Part shown: positions 34,993 through 43,719 of the stretch, piece after piece | Position numbering within the stretch: position 1 is the stretch's first letter | Layout: each line of letters begins with the position of its first letter | NCBI RefSeq assembly: GCF_001006785.1 | Contig: NZ_CDHO01000003.1 | Span: 620,001 to 684,000 of the forward strand | Source of the DNA: Hyphomicrobium_B sp001006785 | Lineage (GTDB): Bacteria > Pseudomonadota > Alphaproteobacteria > Rhizobiales > Hyphomicrobiaceae | Direction: 5' to 3' | DNA length: 64,000 bases | Notes under the pieces: model-generated | Told to the model about the DNA's origin: nothing | The model's database searches: none | What the model saw: the letters and a program-made list of their open reading frames with translations, nothing else | Made by a program: the position numbers and the translations under genes

Positions 34993-35380
34993 ATCACGTC
35001 AGAGCGCGACGGCGTGACCGGCCGAAAGGCCGCCCCATCGGAGCCGTGAGCAAAGCGAACTGGCGCGAGATAAAAGAAGTGGCGCAGAGAGAGTGGCCTC
35101 ATGAAGTCCGTTTAAATCTGCCGCCTATCCGAAGGTTAGCGGCTTGGGAAATGAGATTATCGAGGGGCCTCGCCGCTAGTCCGCTAACTTCCGGATTCTC
35201 GGAAATGGCTCGGGCATATCCTTGAAGTTCATCCATCGATACTAGCGATCTGCGTCGGTGGCATGCGGGCGATGACTCAAATTGTATGACCCATCCTTAA
35301 TGTCCCGATCGTGACTCGCAAGGACGAGATCGATTGAAGATCATCTTGACTGGCGATGGCCGTACGCTCACACTTTTAGC
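34993..35380. other. Intergenic region with several inverted repeats, no gene seen
   Basis: No coding sequence is supported in these 388 bp. A small GC hairpin CGGCC-GAAA-GGCCG near 35030-35043 could end the preceding transcript. A larger inverted repeat at 35129-35194 is listed separately. The promoter of the AI-2E permease gene should lie in the last 100 bp. Confidence 0.5.
35129..35194. repeat. Long inverted repeat with internal palindrome
   Basis: CCGAAGGTTAGCGG (35129-35142) and CCGCTAACTTCCGG (35181-35194) are complementary at 12 of 14 positions, with a perfect 8-bp core. The 38-bp loop contains a CGAGG-GG-CCTCG palindrome. It could be a structured RNA, a degenerate transposable-element end or a double hairpin. 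No matching copy was noticed elsewhere in the window. Confidence 0.45.
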
Positions 35381-36427
35381 GTGACTGTTCCTGAACCCGT
35401 TTCCCGAACGCAATACGGCCGCGCATCCTTTGCGATGCTTGGCGTGTGCGCGGCCATCCTGATCGCAGGCGCACTTTCGATTGCAGAATCGGTCTTCGCG
35501 CCGCTCGCATTTGCCCTGTTCATTATTGCGATGGCTTGGCCGCTGCAGCGTCGATTGCAGGCGAAGCTTCCGCGCCTTTTGGCACTCGCGGTGACGATGG
35601 CCGCAACCATGCTGGTGGTTATTATCTTCGCTGCTCTTGTGGCCTGGGCTGCGGGCCGGGTTGGCCGCTTCGTCATCAGTGATGCCGCGAGGCTTCAGGA
35701 ACTTTATGGTTCGCTCACGGCTTGGCTCGATGGCCACGGGATTACTGTCGCAGGGCTTTGGGAAAATTATTTCAACGTCGATCAGTTGATCCGCTTGGTC
35801 CAGCAGGTTTCTGCACGCCTCAACACGGCAATCAGCTTCCTTGTGATCGTCTTCATTTATGTTCTTCTCGGCCTGCTGGAGGTTGACGAAACATCAGCCA
35901 AGCTCCGGACTTGGCGGCACGGACAGCTCGGCAAGGTCTTGCTTGCGGGCGGTGAAAAAACCGCCATCAAACTTCGCAGGTACATGCTTGTGCGGACGCT
36001 GATGAGCGTCATGACGGGTTTTCTGATTTGGGCATTCGCGCTCCTTACCGGACTGCCGCTTGCTGCCGAGTGGGGCGTCACGGCGTTCGCGCTCAACTTC
36101 ATCCCGTTCATCGGCCCGCTAATCGCGACCGTTTTTCCGACGATCTTCGCCATGGCGCAGTTCCAGTCCTGGCAGATGGTGCTCTTCGTTTTTATCTGCC
36201 TTAACGTCATCCAATTCGTTGTTGGTAGCTATCTCGAGCCGCGGTTCGTCGGTAACGCACTTTCGATTTCACCATTTCTGGTTCTGTTCGCGGTCTTTTT
36301 CTGGACGTACTTGTGGGGACTCGCCGGGGCCTTCATCGGCGTGCCGATCGCCATCGCCATTCTTACGATTTGCGCGGAGCATCCCTCGACTCGATGGATC
36401 GCGGATCTTTTCGGCGAACCGAGCTAG
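35381..36427 (+). CDS. AI-2E family transporter (permease)
   Basis: The 348-residue polytopic protein starts at GTG 35381. It has the family layout of paired N-terminal helices (AILIAGALSIAESVFAPLAFALFI), a central soluble domain (about residues 95-190) and C-terminal helices. The conserved EWGVTAFALNFIPFIGPLIATVFP and GLAGAFIGVPIAIAI segments are present. Members export AI-2 or exchange Na+/H+; the substrate here is unknown. It is transcribed alone and convergent with the metallophosphoesterase gene. Confidence 0.85.
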   Translation: MTVPEPVSRTQYGRASFAMLGVCAAILIAGALSIAESVFAPLAFALFIIAMAWPLQRRLQAKLPRLLALAVTMAATMLVVIIFAALVAWAAGRVGRFVISDAARLQELYGSLTAWLDGHGITVAGLWENYFNVDQLIRLVQQVSARLNTAISFLVIVFIYVLLGLLEVDETSAKLRTWRHGQLGKVLLAGGEKTAIKLRRYMLVRTLMSVMTGFLIWAFALLTGLPLAAEWGVTAFALNFIPFIGPLIATVFPTIFAMAQFQSWQMVLFVFICLNVIQFVVGSYLEPRFVGNALSISPFLVLFAVFFWTYLWGLAGAFIGVPIAIAILTICAEHPSTRWIADLFGEPS

Positions 36428-36478
36428 AGCAAATTCAACCTAGCCAGACGCGTATCAAAACATAACCGTTGATGTGCG

Positions 36479-38227
36479 CTAGCTCTCCGCAATCGGATGT
36501 CCCGGTAAAACGATCCGTTCCGGCTGCAGCAGGTTAAGGTGGCCCTTGCCGTCAACGCAGAGCGTGTGAATATAGAAATAAGTGTCGCGTTCGTCCGTCA
36601 CGTCCATCACAGGCGATGGCGCGGATACGATAATCAGTTCACCGCACGCTCCGATCCAATCGATGTGGCGATGACCATGCATAATGATGGCGCGCCCGGA
36701 AAGCTGCTGCATTTTACGGACAAACCACGTTCCATTGACCAGCGCGGTTCCGATGCGTTCCGACAACGCTTTTGCGGGCTTTGGATATTCGACGACGTGA
36801 TGATGAAGCGCCACAATCCATTTTGCCTTTGGAAAATGCGCGGTGATTTTTTCGACGGCCTTCATCTGCTCCCTTGTCACGAGACCGAGCGCGTTGGTGA
36901 ATGAAAAATGCGTCTGCGCATTTGAATCTAGAAGAATGACCCCGAGACCATCGTCACTCTCAGGCGGCAACACCATCGGAAAAGCTTGTGGCCAGACGTT
37001 CGCCAATGTCCATGTCAGGGCGATCGATCCGCGATCGGCAAAAGATGCGATTTCCGTGACATGAGCTTGCAGGCGGTCTTTCAGAAGAGTTTCCGGCTTG
37101 CCGGTTTTGTCATCGATGATGCGCACGCGGTCGCCTTGCAGACCAACCATCGTCGAGAGCGCCCGGATCTCGCGCAGTCGCTTCTTGGGACTCGTCGGCA
37201 AATCGAGGCGGGCCGGGTTGGCTCTGTCCACCACGTTCAAGTCGTGGTTTCCGGGAAGTACAAGCGTCCGTTCCGCTAGGCGCGGATAGGGCTTCAATGC
37301 TTCGGCAAACTCCGCCCATTCCGACGACCGTCCCGCGTCAGTAATGTCCCCCGTAATGAGGACGACATCGAGAGGATCGCGCGCATGAATCGCATCGAGT
37401 TCGGCAAGCAATAGTTCCAGCCGCTCATTGCCACGGGGGCCGGAGCGGCCACCTTCGATACGAAAGCCGAATCTTTCGCCGACGATATGAATGTCGGAAA
37501 GATGGACCACACGCCAAGTTTTTCCGTCCGCAGGCGTAGTGGCGAAATTCGTAAGATCGCACGGCTGAATCATTGTCGCATCCGCGAGGCCCCAAGCTAA
37601 GCCCGCGACGGCAAGATAGGCGGCTACGATCACCACGCTGTTGTGAAGCGCGACGTGCATGAGTGTAGAGAATGACGAAAGATGGGAGAGCGAGCCAGTC
37701 CAGCGCGAGCCGGGCCAAGCGAGCGTGACGAGCCAGATCGAAACACCGCAAATCAATAGGCCGGACGCCGCGGCGCTGATCGCACGCACCAGATTTCGTG
37801 TGTGCTGATCAGTCGTTTTTGGCAAGAACCATTCCGAGATCTGGCGTAACGCTTCGCGCGAAACAGCATAAACGGGTTGGACGGCAAGCGCATTCAAAGA
37901 CCAGAAATTCGTCTCGATGAGTCGCCACAGCGGTTTGCCGCCAAACCAGCCTATGCCGATGAGGATGACCAAAAGCAAAGGCGGCAACAGCCCCGTGAAC
38001 AGCATTGCCGCCTTTGTCGATACGGTGCTGATCCAGATCGAAGCGAAGAGGGGAGCTACCCCCAGCAACAACGCCGGCAGGATGATCAGCATCGTCCAGG
38101 CGGCAATTAGTTTTGGAATGCTGATTTCGGCCAGCAGGCTGCCGGCCAACGAGATAAGGGTTCGCCGCTTCGTACTTGATGCGTCATCCTCGACATCACC
38201 CTGACGCGGGTCGACGATCGGGCGCAT
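36479..38227 (-). CDS. Membrane-anchored metallophosphoesterase
   Basis: ATG 38227 is preceded by AAAGGA; the upstream in-frame GTG lacks such a site. The first ~220 residues hold several membrane helices (for example TMLIILPALLLGVAPLFASI). The C-terminal domain shows all calcineurin-like motifs: LSDIHI (metal site 1), LITGDITDAG, LPGNHDLN, ALHHHV and HGHRHIDW. The protein is 582 residues. Such enzymes hydrolyse phosphodiesters or UDP-diacylglucosamine-like lipids; whether the domain faces cytoplasm or periplasm is not certain. No operon partner is seen. Confidence 0.85.
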   Translation of the reverse strand: MRPIVDPRQGDVEDDASSTKRRTLISLAGSLLAEISIPKLIAAWTMLIILPALLLGVAPLFASIWISTVSTKAAMLFTGLLPPLLLVILIGIGWFGGKPLWRLIETNFWSLNALAVQPVYAVSREALRQISEWFLPKTTDQHTRNLVRAISAAASGLLICGVSIWLVTLAWPGSRWTGSLSHLSSFSTLMHVALHNSVVIVAAYLAVAGLAWGLADATMIQPCDLTNFATTPADGKTWRVVHLSDIHIVGERFGFRIEGGRSGPRGNERLELLLAELDAIHARDPLDVVLITGDITDAGRSSEWAEFAEALKPYPRLAERTLVLPGNHDLNVVDRANPARLDLPTSPKKRLREIRALSTMVGLQGDRVRIIDDKTGKPETLLKDRLQAHVTEIASFADRGSIALTWTLANVWPQAFPMVLPPESDDGLGVILLDSNAQTHFSFTNALGLVTREQMKAVEKITAHFPKAKWIVALHHHVVEYPKPAKALSERIGTALVNGTWFVRKMQQLSGRAIIMHGHRHIDWIGACGELIIVSAPSPVMDVTDERDTYFYIHTLCVDGKGHLNLLQPERIVLPGHPIAES

Positions 38228-38379
38228 CGTTTTCCTTTCTATCGGTGAAACGTGACTCGGGAGATTCACGAGCTAAAGTTGGGACCGTAGATCAACGTGC
38301 ACTATTTTTTGGCCATCACCTGTCAAATTCATAAATTGAGGTTGATCGACAAGAAATTTTTGAAACTTATGGATGCTGA

Positions 38380-39405
38380 TCAACACTCTGCCAAAAGCAC
38401 GTCGAGATCGGCGGTCGAGCGGACGCCGACGTCGTTGCCGTGTGCGGAAAGAAATTCATCGGCGCTCTTTCGACCCTGCTCCTTCAGCATGGAAACAAAC
38501 GCCCATTCGGCGTTAAGCTTGGATGACGCTCCCAAATCCGCGAGCATGTCGGTCAGAATTCGGTGTGTCCGCATCCTTGCCCAGCGGGCCCCTTCGCCAT
38601 TTCCGGGGTCGGCGACCTGACGCAAAACCGCAATCATCCGCAGCTCTTTCATTAACGGGGAGTTGAACGAAATCTCATTCAATCGATTGAGAATATCGCT
38701 TGCGGTGCGTGGCGGTTCAGACCGTTCCCGGGGATTGATCTGCACCAGGATGGTATCGATTGCATCACTTTCACGAATAAGCGGTGTGATCGTCGGGTTG
38801 CCTGCGTAGCCACCGTCCCAGTAGTGCTCGCCATCGATTTCAATCGCTTGGAAGAGTGTCGGGAGACAGGCAGAGGCCAGTAGCACATCGGCAGTAATTT
38901 CGGCGTTTCGAAATATCCGCCCGCGTCCCGTCCGGACATTGGTTGCCGTCACGAACAGCTTGATCGGTGAACTCGGAAGACGCGAGAAGTCGATACTGTC
39001 GGAAAGGATGCCGCGCAGCGGATTGAGGCCCAATGGGTTCAGATCATAGGGCGAAAGCACTCGCGACATCAAATCCATTGCAAGGTATGCTGGAGACGTA
39101 TCGAGCGCCCAGCGTCCCATCATCACGTCGAGCGGCGATCGCTGCAACGGACTGAATGACGCCGCTTGCGAAACGCGCTGCCAATAGTTGTCGAGTGCTG
39201 CGCGCGCTCCTTCGACTCCGCCAGACGTCCAGCCGTCAGCCAATACGGCGGCATTCATGGCTCCAGCCGACGTTCCCGATATGGCTTCTATTTTAAGCCA
39301 GGGTTCTTCGAGCAGCCTATCAAGCACGCCCCAGGTAAAGGCGCCGTGAGATCCGCCGCCCTGCAGCGCCAAGTCAACCAGTACGACATCGCGCTTGACG
39401 GACAC
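38380..39405 (-). CDS. Patatin-like phospholipase
   Basis: GTG 39405, with AGAGG upstream, starts the product directly at the conserved domain; an in-frame ATG at 39513 would add 36 residues without features. The 341-residue protein has the oxyanion-hole GGGSHG near residues 16-21, the nucleophile in GTSAG (Ser46) and the catalytic Asp in DGGYAGNP. These are Ser-Asp-dyad lipid acyl hydrolases, cytosolic or secreted. No signal peptide is visible. Confidence 0.86.
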   Translation of the reverse strand: MSVKRDVVLVDLALQGGGSHGAFTWGVLDRLLEEPWLKIEAISGTSAGAMNAAVLADGWTSGGVEGARAALDNYWQRVSQAASFSPLQRSPLDVMMGRWALDTSPAYLAMDLMSRVLSPYDLNPLGLNPLRGILSDSIDFSRLPSSPIKLFVTATNVRTGRGRIFRNAEITADVLLASACLPTLFQAIEIDGEHYWDGGYAGNPTITPLIRESDAIDTILVQINPRERSEPPRTASDILNRLNEISFNSPLMKELRMIAVLRQVADPGNGEGARWARMRTHRILTDMLADLGASSKLNAEWAFVSMLKEQGRKSADEFLSAHGNDVGVRSTADLDVLLAEC

Positions 39406-39835
39406 GTTGGACCTCTTTGCGTACAACGAACAGATAGAGCCGAGGCATAACGCAGAGGACGAGCGAAGACATGCGTTTTGCGTTATATCGCCGTAATAGC
39501 GGTACGATAGCAATCCGCATTATACATTCAATCAATATGGATACCGCTTATCTTCTGCGCGGCTGTTTACATGCTCTAAGATGCAAACGAATGACGGGCA
39601 TCTCAGCACATGTAAATGCAAGCGTTGCACTGCCATTAACCGATGTACGACGATCAATTGCTTCGGCTTGCGGAAAATGGAACGTATGCCGAAGCGAGAT
39701 CATCTGGTAAGATGTCGAACACAATCCACGATAGCCTTTGAGATCAATCTCGTTCGGCGGTTTGGATGATCGGCATCTTTCCGTGATTTTTCCCGCCTGC
39801 CGATTTCGATGTGCTTTTGAGCCGAGTACCGCGCA
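39406..39835. other. Intergenic region between divergent patatin and permease genes
   Basis: About 430 bp without a supportable gene. The sequence is less GC-rich between 39490 and 39780. It should carry both promoters, but no strong -35/-10 pair could be fixed by eye. Confidence 0.4.
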
Positions 39836-41290
39836 ATGGGTTTGTTGGGCATACTGGTCGGTCTCGGTTTCTTAATTTGGCTGTCATATCGCGGCTGGAC
39901 CATTCTTCTGTTGGCTCCGGCGGCGGCGCTCATCGCTGCAGCTTTCTCGCGTGAACCGCTTCTTGCGCATTGGACCCAGACGTTCATGGGCAGCGCAGCG
40001 CAGTTTCTTGCTCAGTTCTTTCCGCTGTTTTTACTCGGTGCGCTATTCGGCAAACTGATGGATGATAGCGGTTCCGTCAGGGCGATTTCGCGTTACATGA
40101 GCGAACGCATGGGCCCTTCGCATGCCATGTTAGCAGTCGTGCTTGCGGGCGCCGCAGTGACGTACGGCGGCGTCAGCCTGTTCGTCGCCTTTTTCGTGCT
40201 TGCTCCAATGGCGCAGGATCTGTTCCGCGCCGCAAACATTCCTCGCCGTTTGATGCCCGCCGCGATTGCCCTCGGAACATCGACGTTTACGATGTCAGCA
40301 TTGCCTGGAACTCCGGCAATCCAGAACGCGATCCCGATGCCGTTCTTCGGAACGACACCGTTCGCCGCGCCCATTCTCGGTATCATTGCCTCCGGTATCA
40401 TGCTGGCGTTCGGCATGTGGTGGCTGAAGCGCAGTCAGGCCGCCGCAGAACGCGCAGGCGAGAGGTATGCAGGCGCAGATATGCTTCCGGCAAATGCTGT
40501 CGCCGATGACCAGTTCATCCGCGAACGTGCAACGAGCGCGCGCGAATTCGATACCGCAGAACTTCAACACGGACAGGCGAGCGAGACGCTTCCGCCGGTG
40601 GCGCTGGCGGCTCTGCCATTGGCGACTGTCGTGATTGTCAACTTTTTGATGGCGATGCTGATCCTGCCACGGCTCGACTTTTCCTTTTTGGCTGAAGACA
40701 AGTGGGGATCGACGTCGCTTTCCGCAGTGGCGGGTGTCTGGTCAGTCGTTGTGGCGCTCGCGACCGCAACGGTGCTTCTCATCCTCATCAATCGGGAGCG
40801 CTTGCCGAATCTGCGCGCAAGCATTGACGCTGGCGCCAATGCGTCGGTCTTGCCAGCGGTCAGCGTTGCAAGCCTGGTCGGATTCGGCGCGGTCGTTGCC
40901 ATGCTTCCGGCCTTTGCCGTTGTCCGCGATTGGGTGCTATCGATTGGCTCCAATCCGCTTGTTTCTCTTGCGACAGCGACCAACATCCTCGCCGCCCTCA
41001 CCGGTTCAGCTTCCGGTGGCCTGACGATTGCCCTCGATGCGCTCGGTGAAACGTTCGTGCGTATTGCGTCGGAAACCGGCATCGATCCATCGCTGTTGCA
41101 CCGTGTTGCGGTCATCAGCGCCGGCACGCTCGATAGTCTCCCGCACAATGGCGCCGTCGTGACACTGCTTGCCGTATGCGGCACGAGCCATCGCGAAAGC
41201 TACCGTGATCTTGCAATGGTTGCGATCGTCGGGGCGGTCGTCGCGCTCGTGGTGGTTATTGTCCTGGGTTCACTTTTCGGCTCGTTCTGA
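39836..41290 (+). CDS. GntP-family permease
   Basis: The 484-residue polytopic protein has around 12 hydrophobic segments. It resembles the gluconate/citrate permease GntP/CitMHS group: FFPLFLLGALFGKLMDDSGS, YGGVSLFVAFFVLAPMAQDLF, SALPGTPAIQNAIPMPFFGT and, near the end, LTGSASGGLTIALDALGETF. It moves carboxylates with protons, the exact solute unknown. A central hydrophilic loop (about residues 205-245) separates the two halves. It stands alone, 80 bp before the Mrp operon. Confidence 0.85.
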   Translation: MGLLGILVGLGFLIWLSYRGWTILLLAPAAALIAAAFSREPLLAHWTQTFMGSAAQFLAQFFPLFLLGALFGKLMDDSGSVRAISRYMSERMGPSHAMLAVVLAGAAVTYGGVSLFVAFFVLAPMAQDLFRAANIPRRLMPAAIALGTSTFTMSALPGTPAIQNAIPMPFFGTTPFAAPILGIIASGIMLAFGMWWLKRSQAAAERAGERYAGADMLPANAVADDQFIRERATSAREFDTAELQHGQASETLPPVALAALPLATVVIVNFLMAMLILPRLDFSFLAEDKWGSTSLSAVAGVWSVVVALATATVLLILINRERLPNLRASIDAGANASVLPAVSVASLVGFGAVVAMLPAFAVVRDWVLSIGSNPLVSLATATNILAALTGSASGGLTIALDALGETFVRIASETGIDPSLLHRVAVISAGTLDSLPHNGAVVTLLAVCGTSHRESYRDLAMVAIVGAVVALVVVIVLGSLFGSF

Positions 41291-41369
41291 GGAGACGCGA
41301 GAGACGACGAAGGTTTTGGGTTTCTGAAAGCATCGAACTCCTAGATGTTGCCGTTCGAGAGTTGCTTGC

Positions 41370-41882
41370 ATGACTGACATTGCGTCCAACGCGTCGAACT
41401 ACTGGAGAAGTGCCGCTATTCGAGGAGCGATGTTCTTCGCTCTTTGGGTCATCCTGACATTGGGTGATCGGAACGATTTCGCCGTTGGTATTTTTGCCGC
41501 GATCATGGCGACGTGGGTCAGCCTGTTCCTGCTACCCCCAGCCACGACTCATCCGTCTTTGCTGCCATTGCTCAAGTTCACGCTGCATTTCTTTCGGCAG
41601 TCCGTCATCGCCGGCCTTGATGTCGCCAAGCGCGCCTTCGACCCGAAGCTTCCGCTTAATCCGGGCTTTGTCCAGTTTTCTTGCCCAATTTCAGCCGGGC
41701 CCGCCCGAAGCGCGTTCTGCGCACTTTCGAGCCTCTTGCCCGGAACCATGCCGGTAAAATCCGACGCGACCGGCAACGTTCTCGTTCATTGCCTGGATAC
41801 TCGTCAGCCGGTCGTCGAGCAGCTTTCCAAGGATGCCGGTCTCTTTCGTGCGGCGGCGGGGGCGGTGCGAAACGATGGATAA
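41370..41882 (+). CDS. mrpE: Mrp antiporter subunit E
   Basis: The 170-residue membrane protein has two N-terminal helices (IRGAMFFALWVILTLG and FAVGIFAAIMATWVSLFLL). A MrpE-type conserved tail contains SLLPGTMPVKSDATGNVLVHCLD. MrpE is a small subunit of the multisubunit Na+/H+ or K+/H+ antiporter complex of the inner membrane. It opens a seven-gene operon and overlaps subunit F by 8 bp. Confidence 0.85.
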   Translation: MTDIASNASNYWRSAAIRGAMFFALWVILTLGDRNDFAVGIFAAIMATWVSLFLLPPATTHPSLLPLLKFTLHFFRQSVIAGLDVAKRAFDPKLPLNPGFVQFSCPISAGPARSAFCALSSLLPGTMPVKSDATGNVLVHCLDTRQPVVEQLSKDAGLFRAAAGAVRNDG

Positions 41883-42141
41883 CTTTCTTTTCGCGGTCGC
41901 GGCTTTCGTATTGGGTCTTCTGATCCTCGGACTCGTGTGCGTTCTGAAGGGCGCGACATTGGCCGACCGGATGATGTCGGCGCAGCTTCTTGGAACCAGT
42001 GGCATCGCAGCGCTTCTATTGATGGCGACCGCCGTGAGCGAACCCGCAATCATCGACGTCGCGCTCGCGCTGGCGTTACTCGCTGCATTCGCTTCGATCG
42101 CGTTCGCCACAAGCTCCGGCGATCGACAGGACCAGGAGTGA
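41875..42141 (+). CDS. mrpF: Mrp antiporter subunit F
   Basis: ATG 41875 overlaps the MrpE stop. The 88-residue protein is almost all membrane helix, three spans, with the MrpF pattern KGATLADRMMSAQLLGTSGIA between the first and second. It is a core small subunit of the antiporter. Nine bases separate it from the start chosen for subunit G. Confidence 0.85.
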   Translation: MDNFLFAVAAFVLGLLILGLVCVLKGATLADRMMSAQLLGTSGIAALLLMATAVSEPAIIDVALALALLAAFASIAFATSSGDRQDQE

Positions 42142-42149
42142 AATCGGCA

Positions 42150-42446
42150 ATGACCTTACTCTTGGCGCGAGACATCTTTACGATCGTCGCAGTTACATTT
42201 GGCACTTTCTTTTTTCTCGCTGGCACGGTCGGTCTTATTCGATTTCCAGATACGTTGACGCGTCTGCATGCGTTAACGAAGGCGGACAATCTGGGGCTCG
42301 GTCTCGTGGCGCTCGGACTTCTACCGTGGGCCGACGGTATTCTCGCTCTCAAAATCGTCTGTGTCTGGGTTCTTGTGCAGTTCTCAAGCTCAACGGTCTC
42401 TCAGCTCATTGCCCGATTGGCGCAGCAGGAGAGGCCGCCAGCATGA
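42150..42446 (+). CDS. mrpG: Mrp antiporter subunit G
   Basis: ATG 42150 with AGGAG upstream is preferred; a GTG at 42138 overlapping the previous stop is possible. The 98-residue protein has the MrpG motif VGLIRFPDTLTRLHALTKAD and LGLGLVALGL, with three helices. The gene overlaps the next start by ATGA. Confidence 0.85.
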   Translation: MTLLLARDIFTIVAVTFGTFFFLAGTVGLIRFPDTLTRLHALTKADNLGLGLVALGLLPWADGILALKIVCVWVLVQFSSSTVSQLIARLAQQERPPA

Positions 42447-43381
42447 CGGTTGCTCTTATCGTCGATGTAGGCCTCGCAATTCTTATCCTGTTCGTCGCCG
42501 GGTGGATCGTCGCCGTTCGCAGCACATTCGCTGCGATTATCGGGTTCGTCGTTTACGGACTACTTTTGTCCCTCGTCTGGGTTCGTTTATGGGCCATCGA
42601 TATCGCCCTGACGGAAGCGGCCATCGGCAGCGGCGTGACCGGGGCACTATTGCTGCGCACGCTTTCGCGACTACCGGTCGGGCATAGCGAACGCTCCGCA
42701 AACGGTTCATTTCGTTTCATCGCCGGGCTGTTCTGCGCTTTTATCTCGCTTGCAATCGCTGCGGTCATTGTCGCCCTGCCGGAACCGCCACCGACGCTTG
42801 CGCCAGAAGCCTCGGCGGGGCTTCCGGCTATCGGCGTCGGAAATCCGGTGACGGCCGTTCTTCTCTCTTATCGGGCTTTCGATACATTTTTGGAGAAGGT
42901 CGTCCTGGTCTTGGCACTTGTCGGGTGCTGGTCATTGGCGGCGGATCGTGACTGGGGCGGCACTCCTGTGCTTTGGCGCTATTCCGACCCGGACGGCGTA
43001 CTGAAATTTCTGGCGCAGACGCTGCCGCCAATTGGCGTCCTTGTGGCAATTTATATGCTGTGGACGGGAGCCGATCACCCAGGCGGCGCTTTTCAGGCGA
43101 GCGCCATGCTAGCGGCGATGTGGATGCTGACAATCGTCGCCGGTCTCATGCGGATGCCCCGGACAAATGACGATCTCCTGCGGTTGACGCTCGTCTCTGG
43201 CGCGAGCGCATTTCTGCTGCTGGGATTTGCGGGCTTTGGAATTGCCGGGTCGTTTCTCGCTTATCCGCCGGACTACGCCAAGGCGCTGATCGTTGCCGTC
43301 GAAATACCGATGACGATTGCGGTCGCCGCGACGCTGGTCATGCTGGTCGCCGGACCGCCGCAAAGGGGAAGCGTATCATGA
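42443..43381 (+). CDS. mrpB: Fused MrpA C-terminal (MbhD/DUF4040) and MrpB-like subunit
   Basis: The start at 42443 overlaps the MrpG stop (ATGA). The 312-residue protein joins two parts. Residues 1-85 resemble the MbhD/DUF4040 domain found at the C-terminal part of MrpA (STFAAIIGFVVYGLLLSLVW, DIALTEAAIGSGVTGALLLR). Residues about 185-305 are MrpB-like (LVAIYMLWTGADHPGGAFQA, SAMLAAMWML). In canonical Mrp operons the first part is fused to the large MrpA; here it is detached and fused to MrpB, while the NuoL-like parts are encoded by 43716 and 45245. Confidence 0.8.
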   Translation: MTVALIVDVGLAILILFVAGWIVAVRSTFAAIIGFVVYGLLLSLVWVRLWAIDIALTEAAIGSGVTGALLLRTLSRLPVGHSERSANGSFRFIAGLFCAFISLAIAAVIVALPEPPPTLAPEASAGLPAIGVGNPVTAVLLSYRAFDTFLEKVVLVLALVGCWSLAADRDWGGTPVLWRYSDPDGVLKFLAQTLPPIGVLVAIYMLWTGADHPGGAFQASAMLAAMWMLTIVAGLMRMPRTNDDLLRLTLVSGASAFLLLGFAGFGIAGSFLAYPPDYAKALIVAVEIPMTIAVAATLVMLVAGPPQRGSVS

Positions 43382-43719
43382 CATCGGCGACGCTGTTCGG
43401 ACTGTGTGGGTCGATATTAATCGGGCTTGGCCTGTTCGAGCTGATTACCGATCCGCATCCGCTGCGAAAGATTCTTGGTTTTAATCTCCTCGGCGGTGGC
43501 GTTTTCCTCGTGCTCGGCGTTGTCGCGCGCAGAGGAGCCGCGGCCGGATATTTTGGCGATCCCGTGCCCCAGGCGCTCGTCATCACCGGCATCGTCGTTG
43601 CATTTTCGGCGACGGCACTCGCCGTCGCGCTCGTCGTGAGACTGTCGGAAGTCTCAGGAAGTGTATCGCTCACATTCCAATCCTCTGAGCAACCGCATTC
43701 AGATGGAGCCGAGGGATGA
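43378..43719 (+). CDS. mrpC: Mrp antiporter subunit C (NuoK-like)
   Basis: The 113-residue protein has three membrane helices and the MrpC/NuoK-like pattern: GLCGSILIGLGLFELITD, ILGFNLLGGGVFLVLGV and DPVPQALVITGIVVAFSATALAVAL. It overlaps both neighbours by ATGA. In complex I the homologue NuoK helps form the proton path. Confidence 0.85.
   Translation: MTSATLFGLCGSILIGLGLFELITDPHPLRKILGFNLLGGGVFLVLGVVARRGAAAGYFGDPVPQALVITGIVVAFSATALAVALVVRLSEVSGSVSLTFQSSEQPHSDGAEG

Noticed and set aside
35080..35096. Sequence resembling the reverse complement of a tRNA-Ser 3' end, as left by integrating elements
   Set aside because: Only a short partial match; no acceptor or T-arm pairing could be built and no integrase lies nearby.
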